DNA of 54,542 nt from Bacillota bacterium. GTDB lineage: Bacteria; Bacillota; Clostridia; Tissierellales; Sedimentibacteraceae. Positions 24,172 through 33,001 of this stretch are shown piece after piece. The notes under the pieces are model-generated. The model ran no database searches. It was not told where the DNA came from and saw nothing but the letters and a program-made list of their open reading frames with translations. The stretch is from contig JAEXUD010000071.1 in assembly GCA_023453025.1 (NCBI GenBank), forward strand, positions 1-54,542, in the 5' to 3' direction. A program made the translations under genes and the position numbers. Position 1 is the first letter of the stretch; the number at the start of each line of letters is the position of its first letter.

Positions 24172-25557
24172 ATGAATAAAGAATATTTAAAATTAGAAAA
24201 GATAGAAGGACCTTTAATAATTCTTTCCGGTATTGAAGATGCTGCCTATGGTGAAGTTATCAACATAAAAGTAGATAATGAGGAAGTAAGAACCGGAAAG
24301 ATAATTAAAATTGAAGGCGACAAAGTTATTGCTCAGGTTTTTGAAGGTACAACGGGTATATCTACTGACAATGCATCAGTTAAATTTACCGGAGAGCCGT
24401 TGACAATACCGCTGTCAAAGGAAATTTTGGGAAGAACATTCAATGGTGTTGGTCAGCCTATAGATGGTGCATACCAGGTCATTTCTTCTGAAAGAGATAA
24501 TATCAACGGCAGGCCAATTAACCCTGTTGCAAGAAGATATCCAAGAAACTTTATACAAACAGGTTTTTCTGCAATAGATTCGTTAATGACTTTAATCAGA
24601 GGACAAAAGCTTCCTATATTCTCAGGAAACGGTCTGGCTCATAAGGAATTAGCAGCACAGCTGGTTAAACAAGCGAAAATCAAAGGCGCGACATCAGAAA
24701 ATTTTGCAGTTGTTTTCGGAGCTATGGGAGTTAGACATGATGATGCTGACTTCTTTAGAAAAAGCTTTGAAACTGCAGGAGTTTTAGATCACGTTGTAAT
24801 GTATATCAATACTGCGGATGATCCTATCATCGAAAGAATCTCTGCCCCAAGGTGTGCGCTTACGGCTGCTGAATATTTAGCTTTTAGAAATAATATGCAC
24901 GTGGTTGTTGTTTTGACAGATATGACTAGCTATGCCGAGGCTCTTCGTGAAATTTCATCTGCAAGAGAAGAAGTTCCTTCTCGTAAGGGCTTCCCGGGAT
25001 ATTTATATTCTGACCTTTCTACAATTTACGAAAGAGCGGGTATGTTAAAGAGCTGTGAAGGTTCTATAACACTTATCCCTATATTAACAATGCCTAATGA
25101 TGACATTACACATCCTATACCTGACTTAACAGGCTTTATCACAGAAGGTCAGGTTGTTTTAAACAGAGAATTAAACCAAAAAGGAATTTATCCTCCTATA
25201 GATATACTTCCGTCACTTTCACGTTTAATGAAGGATGGTATCGGGGCTGAATTTACCAGAGAGGATCATGCTGATTTGCAAAGCCAGATTTATGCATCAT
25301 ACTCTAAGGTTCAGGACATCAGAAGCTTGGCTCAGATTATAGGTGAAGATGATTTAAGTGATATAGACAGATTGTATCTGGAGTTTGGACGTGAATTGGA
25401 AAATAAATTCATTGCTCAAGGTAAGAACGAAAACAGAAGCATTAATGAAACATTAGATTTAGGATGGCATATTTTATCTATTCTTCCGGTTGAAGAGCTT
25501 GATCGTATGAAATCAGAATTAATAGAGAAATACTACGATTACAACAGGGAGAGATAG
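24172..25557 (+). CDS. ntpB: V-type ATPase regulatory subunit B
   Basis: 461 residues behind GGGAGTG. The P-loop position reads FSGNGLAHKELA, the degenerate non-catalytic form expected in B. VLTDMTSYAEALREISSAREEVPSRKGFPGY and the SLSRLMKDGIG block are typical. It alternates with A in the head hexamer. Stop and next start are two bases apart. Confidence 0.97.
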   Translation: MNKEYLKLEKIEGPLIILSGIEDAAYGEVINIKVDNEEVRTGKIIKIEGDKVIAQVFEGTTGISTDNASVKFTGEPLTIPLSKEILGRTFNGVGQPIDGAYQVISSERDNINGRPINPVARRYPRNFIQTGFSAIDSLMTLIRGQKLPIFSGNGLAHKELAAQLVKQAKIKGATSENFAVVFGAMGVRHDDADFFRKSFETAGVLDHVVMYINTADDPIIERISAPRCALTAAEYLAFRNNMHVVVVLTDMTSYAEALREISSAREEVPSRKGFPGYLYSDLSTIYERAGMLKSCEGSITLIPILTMPNDDITHPIPDLTGFITEGQVVLNRELNQKGIYPPIDILPSLSRLMKDGIGAEFTREDHADLQSQIYASYSKVQDIRSLAQIIGEDDLSDIDRLYLEFGRELENKFIAQGKNENRSINETLDLGWHILSILPVEELDRMKSELIEKYYDYNRER

Positions 25558-25559
25558 TT

Positions 25560-26174
25560 ATGGCAGTATTGGTAGCACCTACTAAATCTAACCTGATTAA
25601 AGCCAAGTCATCATTAGCACTTTCCAAAAAAGGATATGAGCTTTTAGATAAAAAAAGAAATGTCCTTATTAAGGAAATAATGGTGTTTGTGAATAAGGCA
25701 AGAACCATGCACAATGAGATTTATATCGTGCTTGAAGAAGCCTATGGCTTTTTGCAAAAAGCTAATGTAACACTTGGCGTTAAAAATGTTGAAGATATGT
25801 CATACAGCATTCCGGAAGAAGAATCATACGATATACTCTTAAAAAGTGTTATGGGTATTGACATACCTACAATAAAATACAAACAAAATGAAGAGTTCAG
25901 TCCTGCTTACGGATTTTATAATTCCAATGCATCACTGGATGAAGCAAGACAAAAATTTCAGATTGTAAAAGAAAAAATCTATGAATTGGCTGAAGTTGAA
26001 AATTCAATTTTTAAACTGGCAAAGGAAATAGAGAAAACAAAGAAAAGAACTAATGCTTTAAAATATGTTCAAATTCCAAAATATAAAGAAATGGTTAAAT
26101 ATATTACAGAAGTTCTAGAAGAAAAAGAAAGAGAAGACTTTTTCAGACTCAAAAGATTAAAAGGCAAGAAATAA
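25560..26174 (+). CDS. ntpD: V-type ATPase subunit D (rotor axle)
   Basis: 204 residues. VAPTKSNLIKAKSSLALSKKGYELLDKKRNVLI at the start and KRTNALKYVQIPKYKEMVKYI near the end are the two antiparallel helices that form the central shaft inside A3B3. It is the last gene of the operon and is followed directly by a strong terminator. Confidence 0.95.
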   Translation: MAVLVAPTKSNLIKAKSSLALSKKGYELLDKKRNVLIKEIMVFVNKARTMHNEIYIVLEEAYGFLQKANVTLGVKNVEDMSYSIPEEESYDILLKSVMGIDIPTIKYKQNEEFSPAYGFYNSNASLDEARQKFQIVKEKIYELAEVENSIFKLAKEIEKTKKRTNALKYVQIPKYKEMVKYITEVLEEKEREDFFRLKRLKGKK

Positions 26175-26187
26175 CAATAAGTATATT

Positions 26188-26226
26188 AAAAAAAGGAATT
26201 GTGCCCAGACACAATTCCTTTTTAAA
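26188..26226. terminator. bidirectional terminator after the ATPase operon
   Basis: AAAAAGGAATTGTG and CACAATTCCTTTTT pair perfectly around CCCAGA, with A and T runs on both sides. It serves both ntpD and the convergent rnz gene. Confidence 0.92.
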
Positions 26227-26233
26227 TATTGGT

Positions 26234-27142
26234 CTAATCTGATTTTAATGTTGTTGTCATTAAATCTCTGCCTATTTTAGTATTAGGAAAAACATTGGCT
26301 GCATAACTTAAAAATTCATCAGGTCTGGACATTGAAGGACTGAAATGCGTAAGCCACAGTTCATTAACCTCAGCCTTCTTTGCAATTCCCGCAGCCTCTG
26401 AAAAAATCATATGCATTTTTTCCACAGCATTGGCATGTTGTTCGTCCTCACCGTACATTCCCTCGCATATAAACAAATCAGAATCCTTAACAATATCCGT
26501 TATATGTTTAACCGGTCGTGTATCTGTTACATAGGATATTTTGATAGATTTTCTTGGCTCTCCCAGAACCATATCCGGTGTGTATGTAATATCATCAACC
26601 TTTACACTGCTTCCGCCATGAAGCATTTTCCAGAACTTAACCGGTATATTCAGTTTTTTTGCTTTTTCCGGCTGGAATCGCGGCTTTAATTTAAGTTCCA
26701 GACTGTAGCCGAGACAATTTATATGATGCTTTAGAGGTATAGAAGTAATATTAAACCCAATTTGCTCAAATTGCTGCGGCTTTGTATCATGAAGCTCTAA
26801 AATTCTCACTTCATATGGGAGATATCCGCATACAATTAAAAGTGAGTTAAGGTATCTGGTGCTTCCACGTGGAGCAATTATGTATAATGGTTCAGTGCGC
26901 CCTTGATTTCCAATTGTTAAGAGCAGACCGGGCAGTCCCGAAACATGGTCTGCATGACAGTGAGTGATTAATATTGCTTCTATTTTATTCATGCTCAATC
27001 TGCCTTTATGCATGGATATTTGGGTTCCTTCGCCGCAATCTATCAGAATTGATTTGCCGTTATATTCTATTAAGCAAGAAGCTAAATATCTTTCCGGAAG
27101 AGGAATCATTCCGCCGGTGCCTATCAGTGTAACATCTATCAT
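26234..27142 (-). CDS. rnz: ribonuclease Z
   Basis: 302 residues, standard for the short tRNase Z form. The metallo-beta-lactamase metal motif ILITHCHADHVSGLPGLL (H-x-H-x-D-H) is present, as are IDCGEGTQISM, SYVTDTRP (metal Asp), CEGMYGED and LTHFSPS (last metal His region). It removes tRNA 3' trailers before CCA addition. It is transcribed alone, convergent with the ATPase operon. Confidence 0.95.
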   Translation of the reverse strand: MIDVTLIGTGGMIPLPERYLASCLIEYNGKSILIDCGEGTQISMHKGRLSMNKIEAILITHCHADHVSGLPGLLLTIGNQGRTEPLYIIAPRGSTRYLNSLLIVCGYLPYEVRILELHDTKPQQFEQIGFNITSIPLKHHINCLGYSLELKLKPRFQPEKAKKLNIPVKFWKMLHGGSSVKVDDITYTPDMVLGEPRKSIKISYVTDTRPVKHITDIVKDSDLFICEGMYGEDEQHANAVEKMHMIFSEAAGIAKKAEVNELWLTHFSPSMSRPDEFLSYAANVFPNTKIGRDLMTTTLKSD

Positions 27143-27160
27143 TTTATCACCTGTTCTTTT

Positions 27161-27220
27161 GTTTATTCAATTTGTTCGACCGTCATGGAGCAAATAAATT
27201 AGTGATGGAGCTTACGACTT
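27161..27220 (+). repeat. interspersed structured element, partial copy 3
   Basis: AATTTGTTCGACC...GGAGCAAATAAATTAGTGA...GAG aligns with the inner half of the elements at 12898-13016 and 41759-41877. AATTTGTT (27169-27176) can pair with AATAAATT (27193-27200) with one mismatch. The upstream hairpin and the GGTAGGTCA linker are missing. It lies between the starts and ends of two minus-strand genes. Confidence 0.45.
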
Positions 27221-27260
27221 ATTATACCTATTATATACGCCAAATTCAATATATAATTAA

Positions 27261-28214
27261 TTATATGACGCTAAACATGAAAATGCACAGAAGAACAGAA
27301 ATAACGCCATGTATAAATTTATAAAAAATATAATTTTTTATATCAAAATCAAATTCATTTATTACTGCCATAGTTTGGAATATAACTGACATTCCCGAAA
27401 AGCTTATGAGAAAATTTATTATTATCAGCTTTGCTTGCAATGGAACAAATAAAGAAGACGATATAATGCTGCAGCCGTTAGTTATTTCCAATGAACCGAC
27501 CAGTAAGGAATAAATTATATCCTTCATATTGGTGCCAAGAGAAAATGCGTTGGCTGCGGAAGTCAGGCTGTCATTTAAAAAATTTGAAAATACCGAAAAA
27601 ATTACAATCACTCCACCAACAGACAAAATTCCGGTAACTGATTTATAAATCGATGAGCTGAAGGCATTGTGAAAAGGAACAGGCTTTAACCTTACATTAT
27701 TGGATATATCTGAGGAGGATTCTTTTTTCATAATTAAAAAACTCGTTAATAAAGCGCCAATAAGGTGGGGAAGAGCTATATATTTATAAAATTTAAAATC
27801 TCCTAGCATAGAAAATGAAACAGCTCCGGCAATAAACTGAAAACTGCAATTATTTGTAAACAACGTAAGATAGTTGGCTTCATTTTCATTGATTCGCTTA
27901 TAACTGGCCATCGTATTAACAGTCATGGCTCCTGAAGGGTATCCGGAAACAAAGCTTATAAAAAAGGGTATAAGTGCATATTTGTTTTTAAGCAATTTAT
28001 TAGAAATGAATGACGCTCTTCCAAACAGGCTGTACAAGAAATTGTATTGCAGCAAAATATTAGACAGTACAGACATTGGAAATAAATATGGAATAATGTT
28101 ATTGACCCATATTTTTAACCCGTTAAAGGCTCCTTCAGATACAGTTTCAGGCTTTATTATAAAAAAACAAATCAGTACAAAAACTAATATTGGTATAATA
28201 TTTCTTCTGAACAT
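27261..28214 (-). CDS. ylbJ: sporulation integral membrane protein YlbJ
   Basis: 317 residues with ~8 membrane helices. It has the nucleoside-recognition/GATE-like repeats seen in YlbJ and SpoIIM-A: IPYLFPMSVLSNILL, FVSGYPSGAMTVNTM and SLEITNGCSII. In Bacillus subtilis ylbJ is sigma-E dependent and needed for heat-resistant spores. It sits 20 nt downstream of tmcAL (ylbM), the same neighbourhood as in Bacillus. Its start codon and GGGGGG ribosome site are buried in the palindrome at 28210-28261, suggesting coupling to tmcAL translation. Confidence 0.82.
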   Translation of the reverse strand: MFRRNIIPILVFVLICFFIIKPETVSEGAFNGLKIWVNNIIPYLFPMSVLSNILLQYNFLYSLFGRASFISNKLLKNKYALIPFFISFVSGYPSGAMTVNTMASYKRINENEANYLTLFTNNCSFQFIAGAVSFSMLGDFKFYKYIALPHLIGALLTSFLIMKKESSSDISNNVRLKPVPFHNAFSSSIYKSVTGILSVGGVIVIFSVFSNFLNDSLTSAANAFSLGTNMKDIIYSLLVGSLEITNGCSIISSSLFVPLQAKLIIINFLISFSGMSVIFQTMAVINEFDFDIKNYIFYKFIHGVISVLLCIFMFSVI

Positions 28215-28261
28215 AATAACCCCCCATACACATTTTATTGTCTGTGGGGAGTTATTATGTT
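28210..28261. repeat. 52-bp palindrome spanning the tmcAL stop and ylbJ start
   Basis: AACATAATAAC (28210-28220) and GTTATTATGTT (28251-28261) are perfect inverses. The inner CCCCCA (28221-28226) and TGGGGA (28245-28250) extend the stem with one mismatch. On the minus strand the tmcAL stop (28237-28235) lies in the loop. The ylbJ ribosome site GGGGGG and ATG (28214) lie in the 3' arm. Confidence 0.85.
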
Positions 28262-29464
28262 AAAATAGCTTGCGTTTTTTAAGTATTCTTCATTTATTTT
28301 TTTATTCTTTAAAGGGAGATAATACAGGTTGGTTGTTTTATCTGTAATTTTAAATAATGGTGAATTCTCGGTATTTATGTTGTTTTTTTTATAATCAGAG
28401 TAACGGCTTATAATGTTTGTATTATTATTTTTTGAAAATTTTATTATATCTCTTCCAATATCATTAAGGGCAAGTACTTTAATGTAATTATTACTGGTAG
28501 ACATAAAATATTTTATGTCATTTATAGTTATTCCCAGCAATATGTTAAGCAACATTCTTCTCAATTTTGAGTATGTATATCTCTTAGATTTTAATGACAT
28601 TATAAAATCATCTATATTATCACATTTAAACAAATTTGAATATATCTTATTGCTTAATCCTTCATTTACCTCATAAATTGAATTTAAACCATTAGGTCCC
28701 AATTCAATTATTTTATAGTACAGCATTTCGAGGTAATTATCAAAGCAGCTAAAAGCACCATGTTTGTTATAAAAATCATTCAGCTTTTCATAGCTTACAT
28801 CAGTTATAGAATTAATATATTCCTTTGAACCTGAAAAAATATTTTTCCTGATTGCTGTTGCACTATCGTAAAATCCTGTCGCAATATTGTCATTGTGGCT
28901 CTTGCCTTTTCGCTTCACAGGAGCAAGGCACCAATTTAAATTGTGTCTTTTGATGCTTTTTATGTATTCAAGTGCAAGTACATTGTTCGGTGAGTTTACA
29001 AAGGTATATGCTTCATTTCCTAAAACTGATTCAATGGCATTTGCCAATGCTCTTGGATATGATATGCCTTTATTTAATTCCAATTTGATTTCATGATTTA
29101 TTTTTGGATTTATTTGCAGCTCAGCTATATTTTCCAATAAATCCATATCAGTTGTTTCACATCCGAAGCTTAAATAATTTACAGGAATTTTTTTCAGCTC
29201 TTTAATTGCTGCATTTGCAAACATTTCTGCATTTTGAAAAGAAAAGGGGACGGGCAGTTCAATAACCAGGTCAGCTCCTCCGTAAATTGCCGCTTCAGCT
29301 CGTCTGTATTTGTCAATTATTGCAGGCTCGCCGCGCTGCACATAATTTCCGCTCATAACAACAACCACACCGTCACAGCATGTGCTCTCACGTGCTATTT
29401 TTAATTGATATCCATGACCCTTGTGAAATGGATTGTACTCTGCAACAACACCAGTTAATTTCAT
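28235..29464 (-). CDS. tmcAL: tRNA(Met) cytidine acetate ligase
   Basis: ATG at 29464 follows GGTGG and starts MKLTGVVAEYNPFHKGH, the nucleotidyltransferase-like HxGH motif of TmcAL (formerly YlbM). YVQRGEPAIIDKYRRAEAAIYGGADLVIELP and FGCETTDMDLL are strongly conserved in the family. 409 residues, normal length. The enzyme activates acetate with ATP to acetylate the wobble cytidine of elongator tRNA-Met. It is co-transcribed with ylbJ. Confidence 0.93.
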   Translation of the reverse strand: MKLTGVVAEYNPFHKGHGYQLKIARESTCCDGVVVVMSGNYVQRGEPAIIDKYRRAEAAIYGGADLVIELPVPFSFQNAEMFANAAIKELKKIPVNYLSFGCETTDMDLLENIAELQINPKINHEIKLELNKGISYPRALANAIESVLGNEAYTFVNSPNNVLALEYIKSIKRHNLNWCLAPVKRKGKSHNDNIATGFYDSATAIRKNIFSGSKEYINSITDVSYEKLNDFYNKHGAFSCFDNYLEMLYYKIIELGPNGLNSIYEVNEGLSNKIYSNLFKCDNIDDFIMSLKSKRYTYSKLRRMLLNILLGITINDIKYFMSTSNNYIKVLALNDIGRDIIKFSKNNNTNIISRYSDYKKNNINTENSPLFKITDKTTNLYYLPLKNKKINEEYLKNASYFNIITPHRQ

Positions 29465-29602
29465 ATATCCACCAGATAGCATATTTTACATACTATAATA
29501 AATTCATTTCATGACATTGTCAAGACCATCCTGTGGACAGACTTTACAGTAGGATGACCAGACATCCATATTTCATTTTGATAAGTTTTCTGATAAATTT
29601 AT

Positions 29603-29630
29603 TTGATTTTTTGTATATTAATGATATAAT
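29603..29630 (+). promoter_or_regulatory. sigma-A promoter of the cob operon
   Basis: TTGATT (29603-29608), 16-nt spacer, TATAAT (29625-29630), 39 nt before cobU. I see no cobalamin riboswitch (B12 box) in the 205-nt gap, so B12 feedback through RNA is not evident here. Confidence 0.65.
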
Positions 29631-29669
29631 ACATAGGGTTATTTCAAATAAATTGTAATTGGTGGTATA

Positions 29670-30263
29670 ATGAGTATAACATTTGTAATAGGCGGAGCAA
29701 GAAGCGGCAAGAGCACATTTGCAGAGAAAAAGGTTAAAGAATACAGTGACAAGGTGCTTTATTTGGCAACTTCTGTGATAACAGATCAGGCCATGGCGGA
29801 CAGAGTAAAAAAGCATCAGGAGCAAAGACCAAAAGTATGGCATACATTGGAAATGTATTCTAATTTTATGGACTTGCCAAGACACGATGAATTTAATAAT
29901 TGTGAAGCTATTATATTAGACTGTATAACTACATTGATAGGAAACTATATGTTTGACAGTAAAATTGATTTTGACAGCTGCAATGTAGAAGTAGTTAACC
30001 AACTTGAAAGAAAAATAACTGAAGAAATTTTATCATTATTAAATGTATGTAACCAACATGATAAAAAATTAGTTATAGTATCTAATGAAACTGGGTTAGG
30101 TGTTGTACCTCCATACTATATGGGAAACTATTTCAGAGATATCAGCGGCAGAATCAATCGAGAAATATCTGAGAGAGCCGATTTTATGTATTTTATTTTT
30201 TCAGGAATACCAATCAAACTTAAACATAGAGGTGAGATGACAAAGTGGCCTATGGATTTTTAA
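29670..30263 (+). CDS. cobU: bifunctional adenosylcobinamide kinase / guanylyltransferase
   Basis: 197 residues. The P-loop GGARSGKST (8-16), YLATSVITDQAMADRVKKHQEQRP and the VSNETGLGVVP block are the family landmarks. It phosphorylates adenosylcobinamide and adds GMP in the nucleotide-loop branch of cobalamin synthesis. Its end overlaps cobS by 19 nt. With cobS and cobC it forms a salvage/late-assembly operon. The ring-synthesis genes are not here. Confidence 0.93.
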   Translation: MSITFVIGGARSGKSTFAEKKVKEYSDKVLYLATSVITDQAMADRVKKHQEQRPKVWHTLEMYSNFMDLPRHDEFNNCEAIILDCITTLIGNYMFDSKIDFDSCNVEVVNQLERKITEEILSLLNVCNQHDKKLVIVSNETGLGVVPPYYMGNYFRDISGRINREISERADFMYFIFSGIPIKLKHRGEMTKWPMDF

Positions 30264-30979
30264 CTCTATTATCCTTTTTTACAAGAATTCCTTTTGGAAA
30301 CAAAATTGAATATAAAGAAGAAAACTTTATTAAAGCATTGAGCCTGTACACCTTAATGGGAGTTGTTATAGGAATTTTTTTAGTTGGGGTTTATTTAATT
30401 TTTAACAATACTTATATTTTTTTATTGAGAGGGCTTGTACTTACAATAGCTTACATTATTATTACAGGCGACATTCACCTTGATGGAACTGCTGATACTT
30501 CTGATGGATTGTTCTCAGGCAGGACCGGTGAAAGAATTTTTGAAATTATGAGTGATTCCCATATAGGGACTTTTGGTGTTATTAGTCTCATATTGATTGT
30601 TTTATCACAATGTATTCTGTTTTCCTATCTGGACATTTATTCCTGCTTTCTAACACCGGTTGTAGGCAGAGCATGTGTGATATTTGCAGCTTGGAATAAA
30701 AAATATGCCAAGAAATCAAAGGGAATGGGGACTATATTTATTGAATCCATAGATTTAAAAATATTGGTTATTAATTTGCTTGTTTTAGTATGTTTATGCA
30801 TGGTGCCTTTTTATAGGCTGGCCATAATCACCTCAAGCTTTGCTACTATAATGATTTCTTATTTTATATCAACTAAAATTGAAGATAAAATTGGCGGCAT
30901 GACAGGAGATACATGTGGCTTTATAACTGAAACCAGTCAAATAATATTTATGATTTTAGTACTTTTACTGAAGGGATAA
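30245..30979 (+). CDS. cobS: adenosylcobinamide-GDP ribazoletransferase
   Basis: GTG start at 30245 with GAGGTGAG upstream inside cobU. 244 residues, polytopic membrane protein. GDIHLDGTADTSDGLFSGR is the active-site signature (Asp-rich, Mg2+ binding), and the SFFTRIPFG opening is typical. It joins GDP-cobinamide with alpha-ribazole (or its phosphate) to make cobalamin. cobC starts two bases after its stop. Confidence 0.93.
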   Translation: MAYGFLTLLSFFTRIPFGNKIEYKEENFIKALSLYTLMGVVIGIFLVGVYLIFNNTYIFLLRGLVLTIAYIIITGDIHLDGTADTSDGLFSGRTGERIFEIMSDSHIGTFGVISLILIVLSQCILFSYLDIYSCFLTPVVGRACVIFAAWNKKYAKKSKGMGTIFIESIDLKILVINLLVLVCLCMVPFYRLAIITSSFATIMISYFISTKIEDKIGGMTGDTCGFITETSQIIFMILVLLLKG

Positions 30980-30981
30980 TT

Positions 30982-31554
30982 ATGATATACTTAGTTCGGC
31001 ATGGAGAATCAGAAGCAAATATACAAAAAAGATACAGTGGTATAACAGATGTTGACCTATCTCAAAATGGAAAATTGCAAGCTAAGATAGCGGGACGGAA
31101 TCTATGCACTGAAAAAGTATCACACATATATACAAGTCCGTTAAAAAGAGCTCAAGATACTGCAAAAATTATTAGTAATGAAATTAACTTTTCTAAAAAA
31201 ATTATTACAGAACCGTGTTTGATAGAAGTGAATTTTGGAATATTTGAAAATTTGACCTGGGATGAAATATGTCTTCATCACAAGACAGAAACAGAAAACT
31301 GGATATTAAAAAGGCATAAATATAAATTTCCAGAAGGTGAGGACTATAATGACATTATAAAAAGAACATCGGTTTTTATGGACAAGGTCCCTGATAATTC
31401 ATTGATAGTTACTCATTTCGGAGTTATACAAGCAATACTTTTATACTTTGGTATTGCTGATGATTTAAGTTTATGGAACCTTATAATTTCTAATTGTGAC
31501 ATCTTGGTATTAAATAACAAAAAAATTGAAAGAATAATCAAATGCAATAATTAA
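30982..31554 (+). CDS. cobC: histidine phosphatase, probable alpha-ribazole phosphatase
   Basis: 190 residues. YLVRHGESEAN holds the catalytic R-H-G, TSPLKRAQDTA the second Arg, and VTHFGVIQAIL the second His. This is the phosphoglycerate-mutase-like acid phosphatase superfamily. Its position as third gene of a cobU-cobS operon makes alpha-ribazole-5'-phosphate phosphatase the likely job. Confidence 0.88.
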   Translation: MIYLVRHGESEANIQKRYSGITDVDLSQNGKLQAKIAGRNLCTEKVSHIYTSPLKRAQDTAKIISNEINFSKKIITEPCLIEVNFGIFENLTWDEICLHHKTETENWILKRHKYKFPEGEDYNDIIKRTSVFMDKVPDNSLIVTHFGVIQAILLYFGIADDLSLWNLIISNCDILVLNNKKIERIIKCNN

Positions 31555-31565
31555 TTGTTTATATT

Positions 31566-31675
31566 GTTACTGAGCTAGTACGATTTCTGTCGTATCAATG
31601 TCAATGTTAAAAGTATAAAAGAAGCTATAATTATTAAAGTCTTTCTTACACAATGACAATGAAGCTCAGAATAAC
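31566..31675 (+). promoter_or_regulatory. paired leader region before ackA
   Basis: GTTACTGAGCT (31566-31576) can pair with AGCTCAGAATAAC (31663-31675) with a two-base bulge, enclosing TACGA/TCGTA (31579-31583/31590-31594). This would be a closed multi-helix region in the 169-nt gap between cobC and ackA. It may act as cobC terminator or ackA leader. No T-run follows. I see no clear promoter. Confidence 0.3.
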
Positions 31676-31723
31676 ATAATTATAAATTATCTATTATATA
31701 TTATTTAACAATGGAGGAATAAA

Positions 31724-32920
31724 ATGAATGTATTAGTAATTAACTGCGGAAGCTCATCATTAAAGTATCAGTTGATTAACATGAATGATGAAAGTGTATT
31801 AGCAAAAGGGCTTGTTGAAAGAATAGGCATTGAGGGCAGTGTTTTAAAACATGAAAAGGCTGGTCAAGGTAAGGTTGTAATTGAAGAGGCAATGAAAAAC
31901 CATAAGGATGCAATCAACCTTGTATTAAAGGCTTTAGTTGACCCAACTCATGGAGCAGTTAAATCGTTAGAGGAAGTAGATGCAGTTGGACATAGAGTTG
32001 TCCACGGCGGAGAAAAATTTGCTGATTCAGTATTAATTGATGATGAAGTTATAAAAGCTATGAAGGAATGTATACAGCTTGCTCCATTACATAACCCACC
32101 AAATATTATCGGTATTGAGGCATGCAAGGAATTATTGCCAAATGTGCCGATGGTCGGGGTATTTGATACTGCATTCCATCAGACAATGCCTGCAGAGTCA
32201 TATGTATATCCATTGCCTTATGAATATTATGAAGAAATGGGAATCAGAAGATATGGTTTCCACGGAACATCACATAAATATGTATCTGAAAGAGTAGCTG
32301 CATTGACAGGCAAAAGCTTAGAAGGAACAAAAATAGTAACTTGCCACTTAGGAAACGGTGCGAGCTTAACAGCAATCAAAGACGGCAAATCATTCGATAC
32401 AAGCATGGGAATGACTCCTCTTGAAGGTCTTGTTATGGGAACAAGATGCGGAGATATTGACCCTGCAATTGTTACATTCTTAATGAACAATAACAATATG
32501 TCTGCTGAACAGGTTGATAACCTAATGAATAAAAAATCAGGTGTTTTAGGAATTTCAGGAGTGTCAAGTGACTTCAGAGATATTGAAGGAGCAGCAAAGC
32601 AAGGAAATAAGAGAGCTCAATTAGCATTAGATAAATTTGATTATATAGTTAGAAAATATATCGGTTCATATGCTGCCGCAATGGGCGGAATTGATGTATT
32701 GGTTTTCACAGCAGGCTTAGGAGAAAACTCTGCTTCAAACAGATGTAATATTTGCAAGGGATTAGAATTCCTTGGGATTGAAATTGACGATTGCAAGAAT
32801 GACACCAGAGGAAAAGAAATAGAAATATCTAAAGAAGGCTCAAAAGTAAAGGTATTTGTTATCCCAACAAACGAAGAGTTGATGATTGCAAGAGATACAA
32901 AAGTTTTGGCAGGCAAATAA
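31724..32920 (+). CDS. ackA: acetate kinase
   Basis: 398 residues, usual length. NCGSSSLKYQL at the N-terminus, VGHRVVHGG, GFHGTSHKYV, CHLGNGASL and FTAGLGENS are the ASKHA-fold and catalytic signatures. The enzyme makes ATP from acetyl phosphate and yields acetate, the main substrate-level phosphorylation step in fermenters. A GGAGG ribosome site lies close. pta is not next to it, and the following yceD-rpmF transcript has its own strong promoter. Confidence 0.97.
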   Translation: MNVLVINCGSSSLKYQLINMNDESVLAKGLVERIGIEGSVLKHEKAGQGKVVIEEAMKNHKDAINLVLKALVDPTHGAVKSLEEVDAVGHRVVHGGEKFADSVLIDDEVIKAMKECIQLAPLHNPPNIIGIEACKELLPNVPMVGVFDTAFHQTMPAESYVYPLPYEYYEEMGIRRYGFHGTSHKYVSERVAALTGKSLEGTKIVTCHLGNGASLTAIKDGKSFDTSMGMTPLEGLVMGTRCGDIDPAIVTFLMNNNNMSAEQVDNLMNKKSGVLGISGVSSDFRDIEGAAKQGNKRAQLALDKFDYIVRKYIGSYAAAMGGIDVLVFTAGLGENSASNRCNICKGLEFLGIEIDDCKNDTRGKEIEISKEGSKVKVFVIPTNEELMIARDTKVLAGK

Positions 32921-32944
32921 TTAAATGTCTGTAAAATAAATTGC

Positions 32945-32973
32945 TTGACAAAAGATTTTTTTTCTCTTATAAT
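32945..32973 (+). promoter_or_regulatory. consensus sigma-A promoter of yceD-rpmF
   Basis: TTGACA (32945-32950), 17-nt spacer, TATAAT (32968-32973): a perfect match in both hexamers and spacing, 28 nt before the yceD start. This implies strong constitutive expression. Confidence 0.9.
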
Positions 32974-33001
32974 TAACTCTGCGAATAAAAAGGGTGGTAT
33001 T

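Noticed and set aside
29465..29669. Cobalamin riboswitch before cobU
   Set aside because: No B12-box-like sequence or long structured leader; only a promoter and ribosome site are visible.
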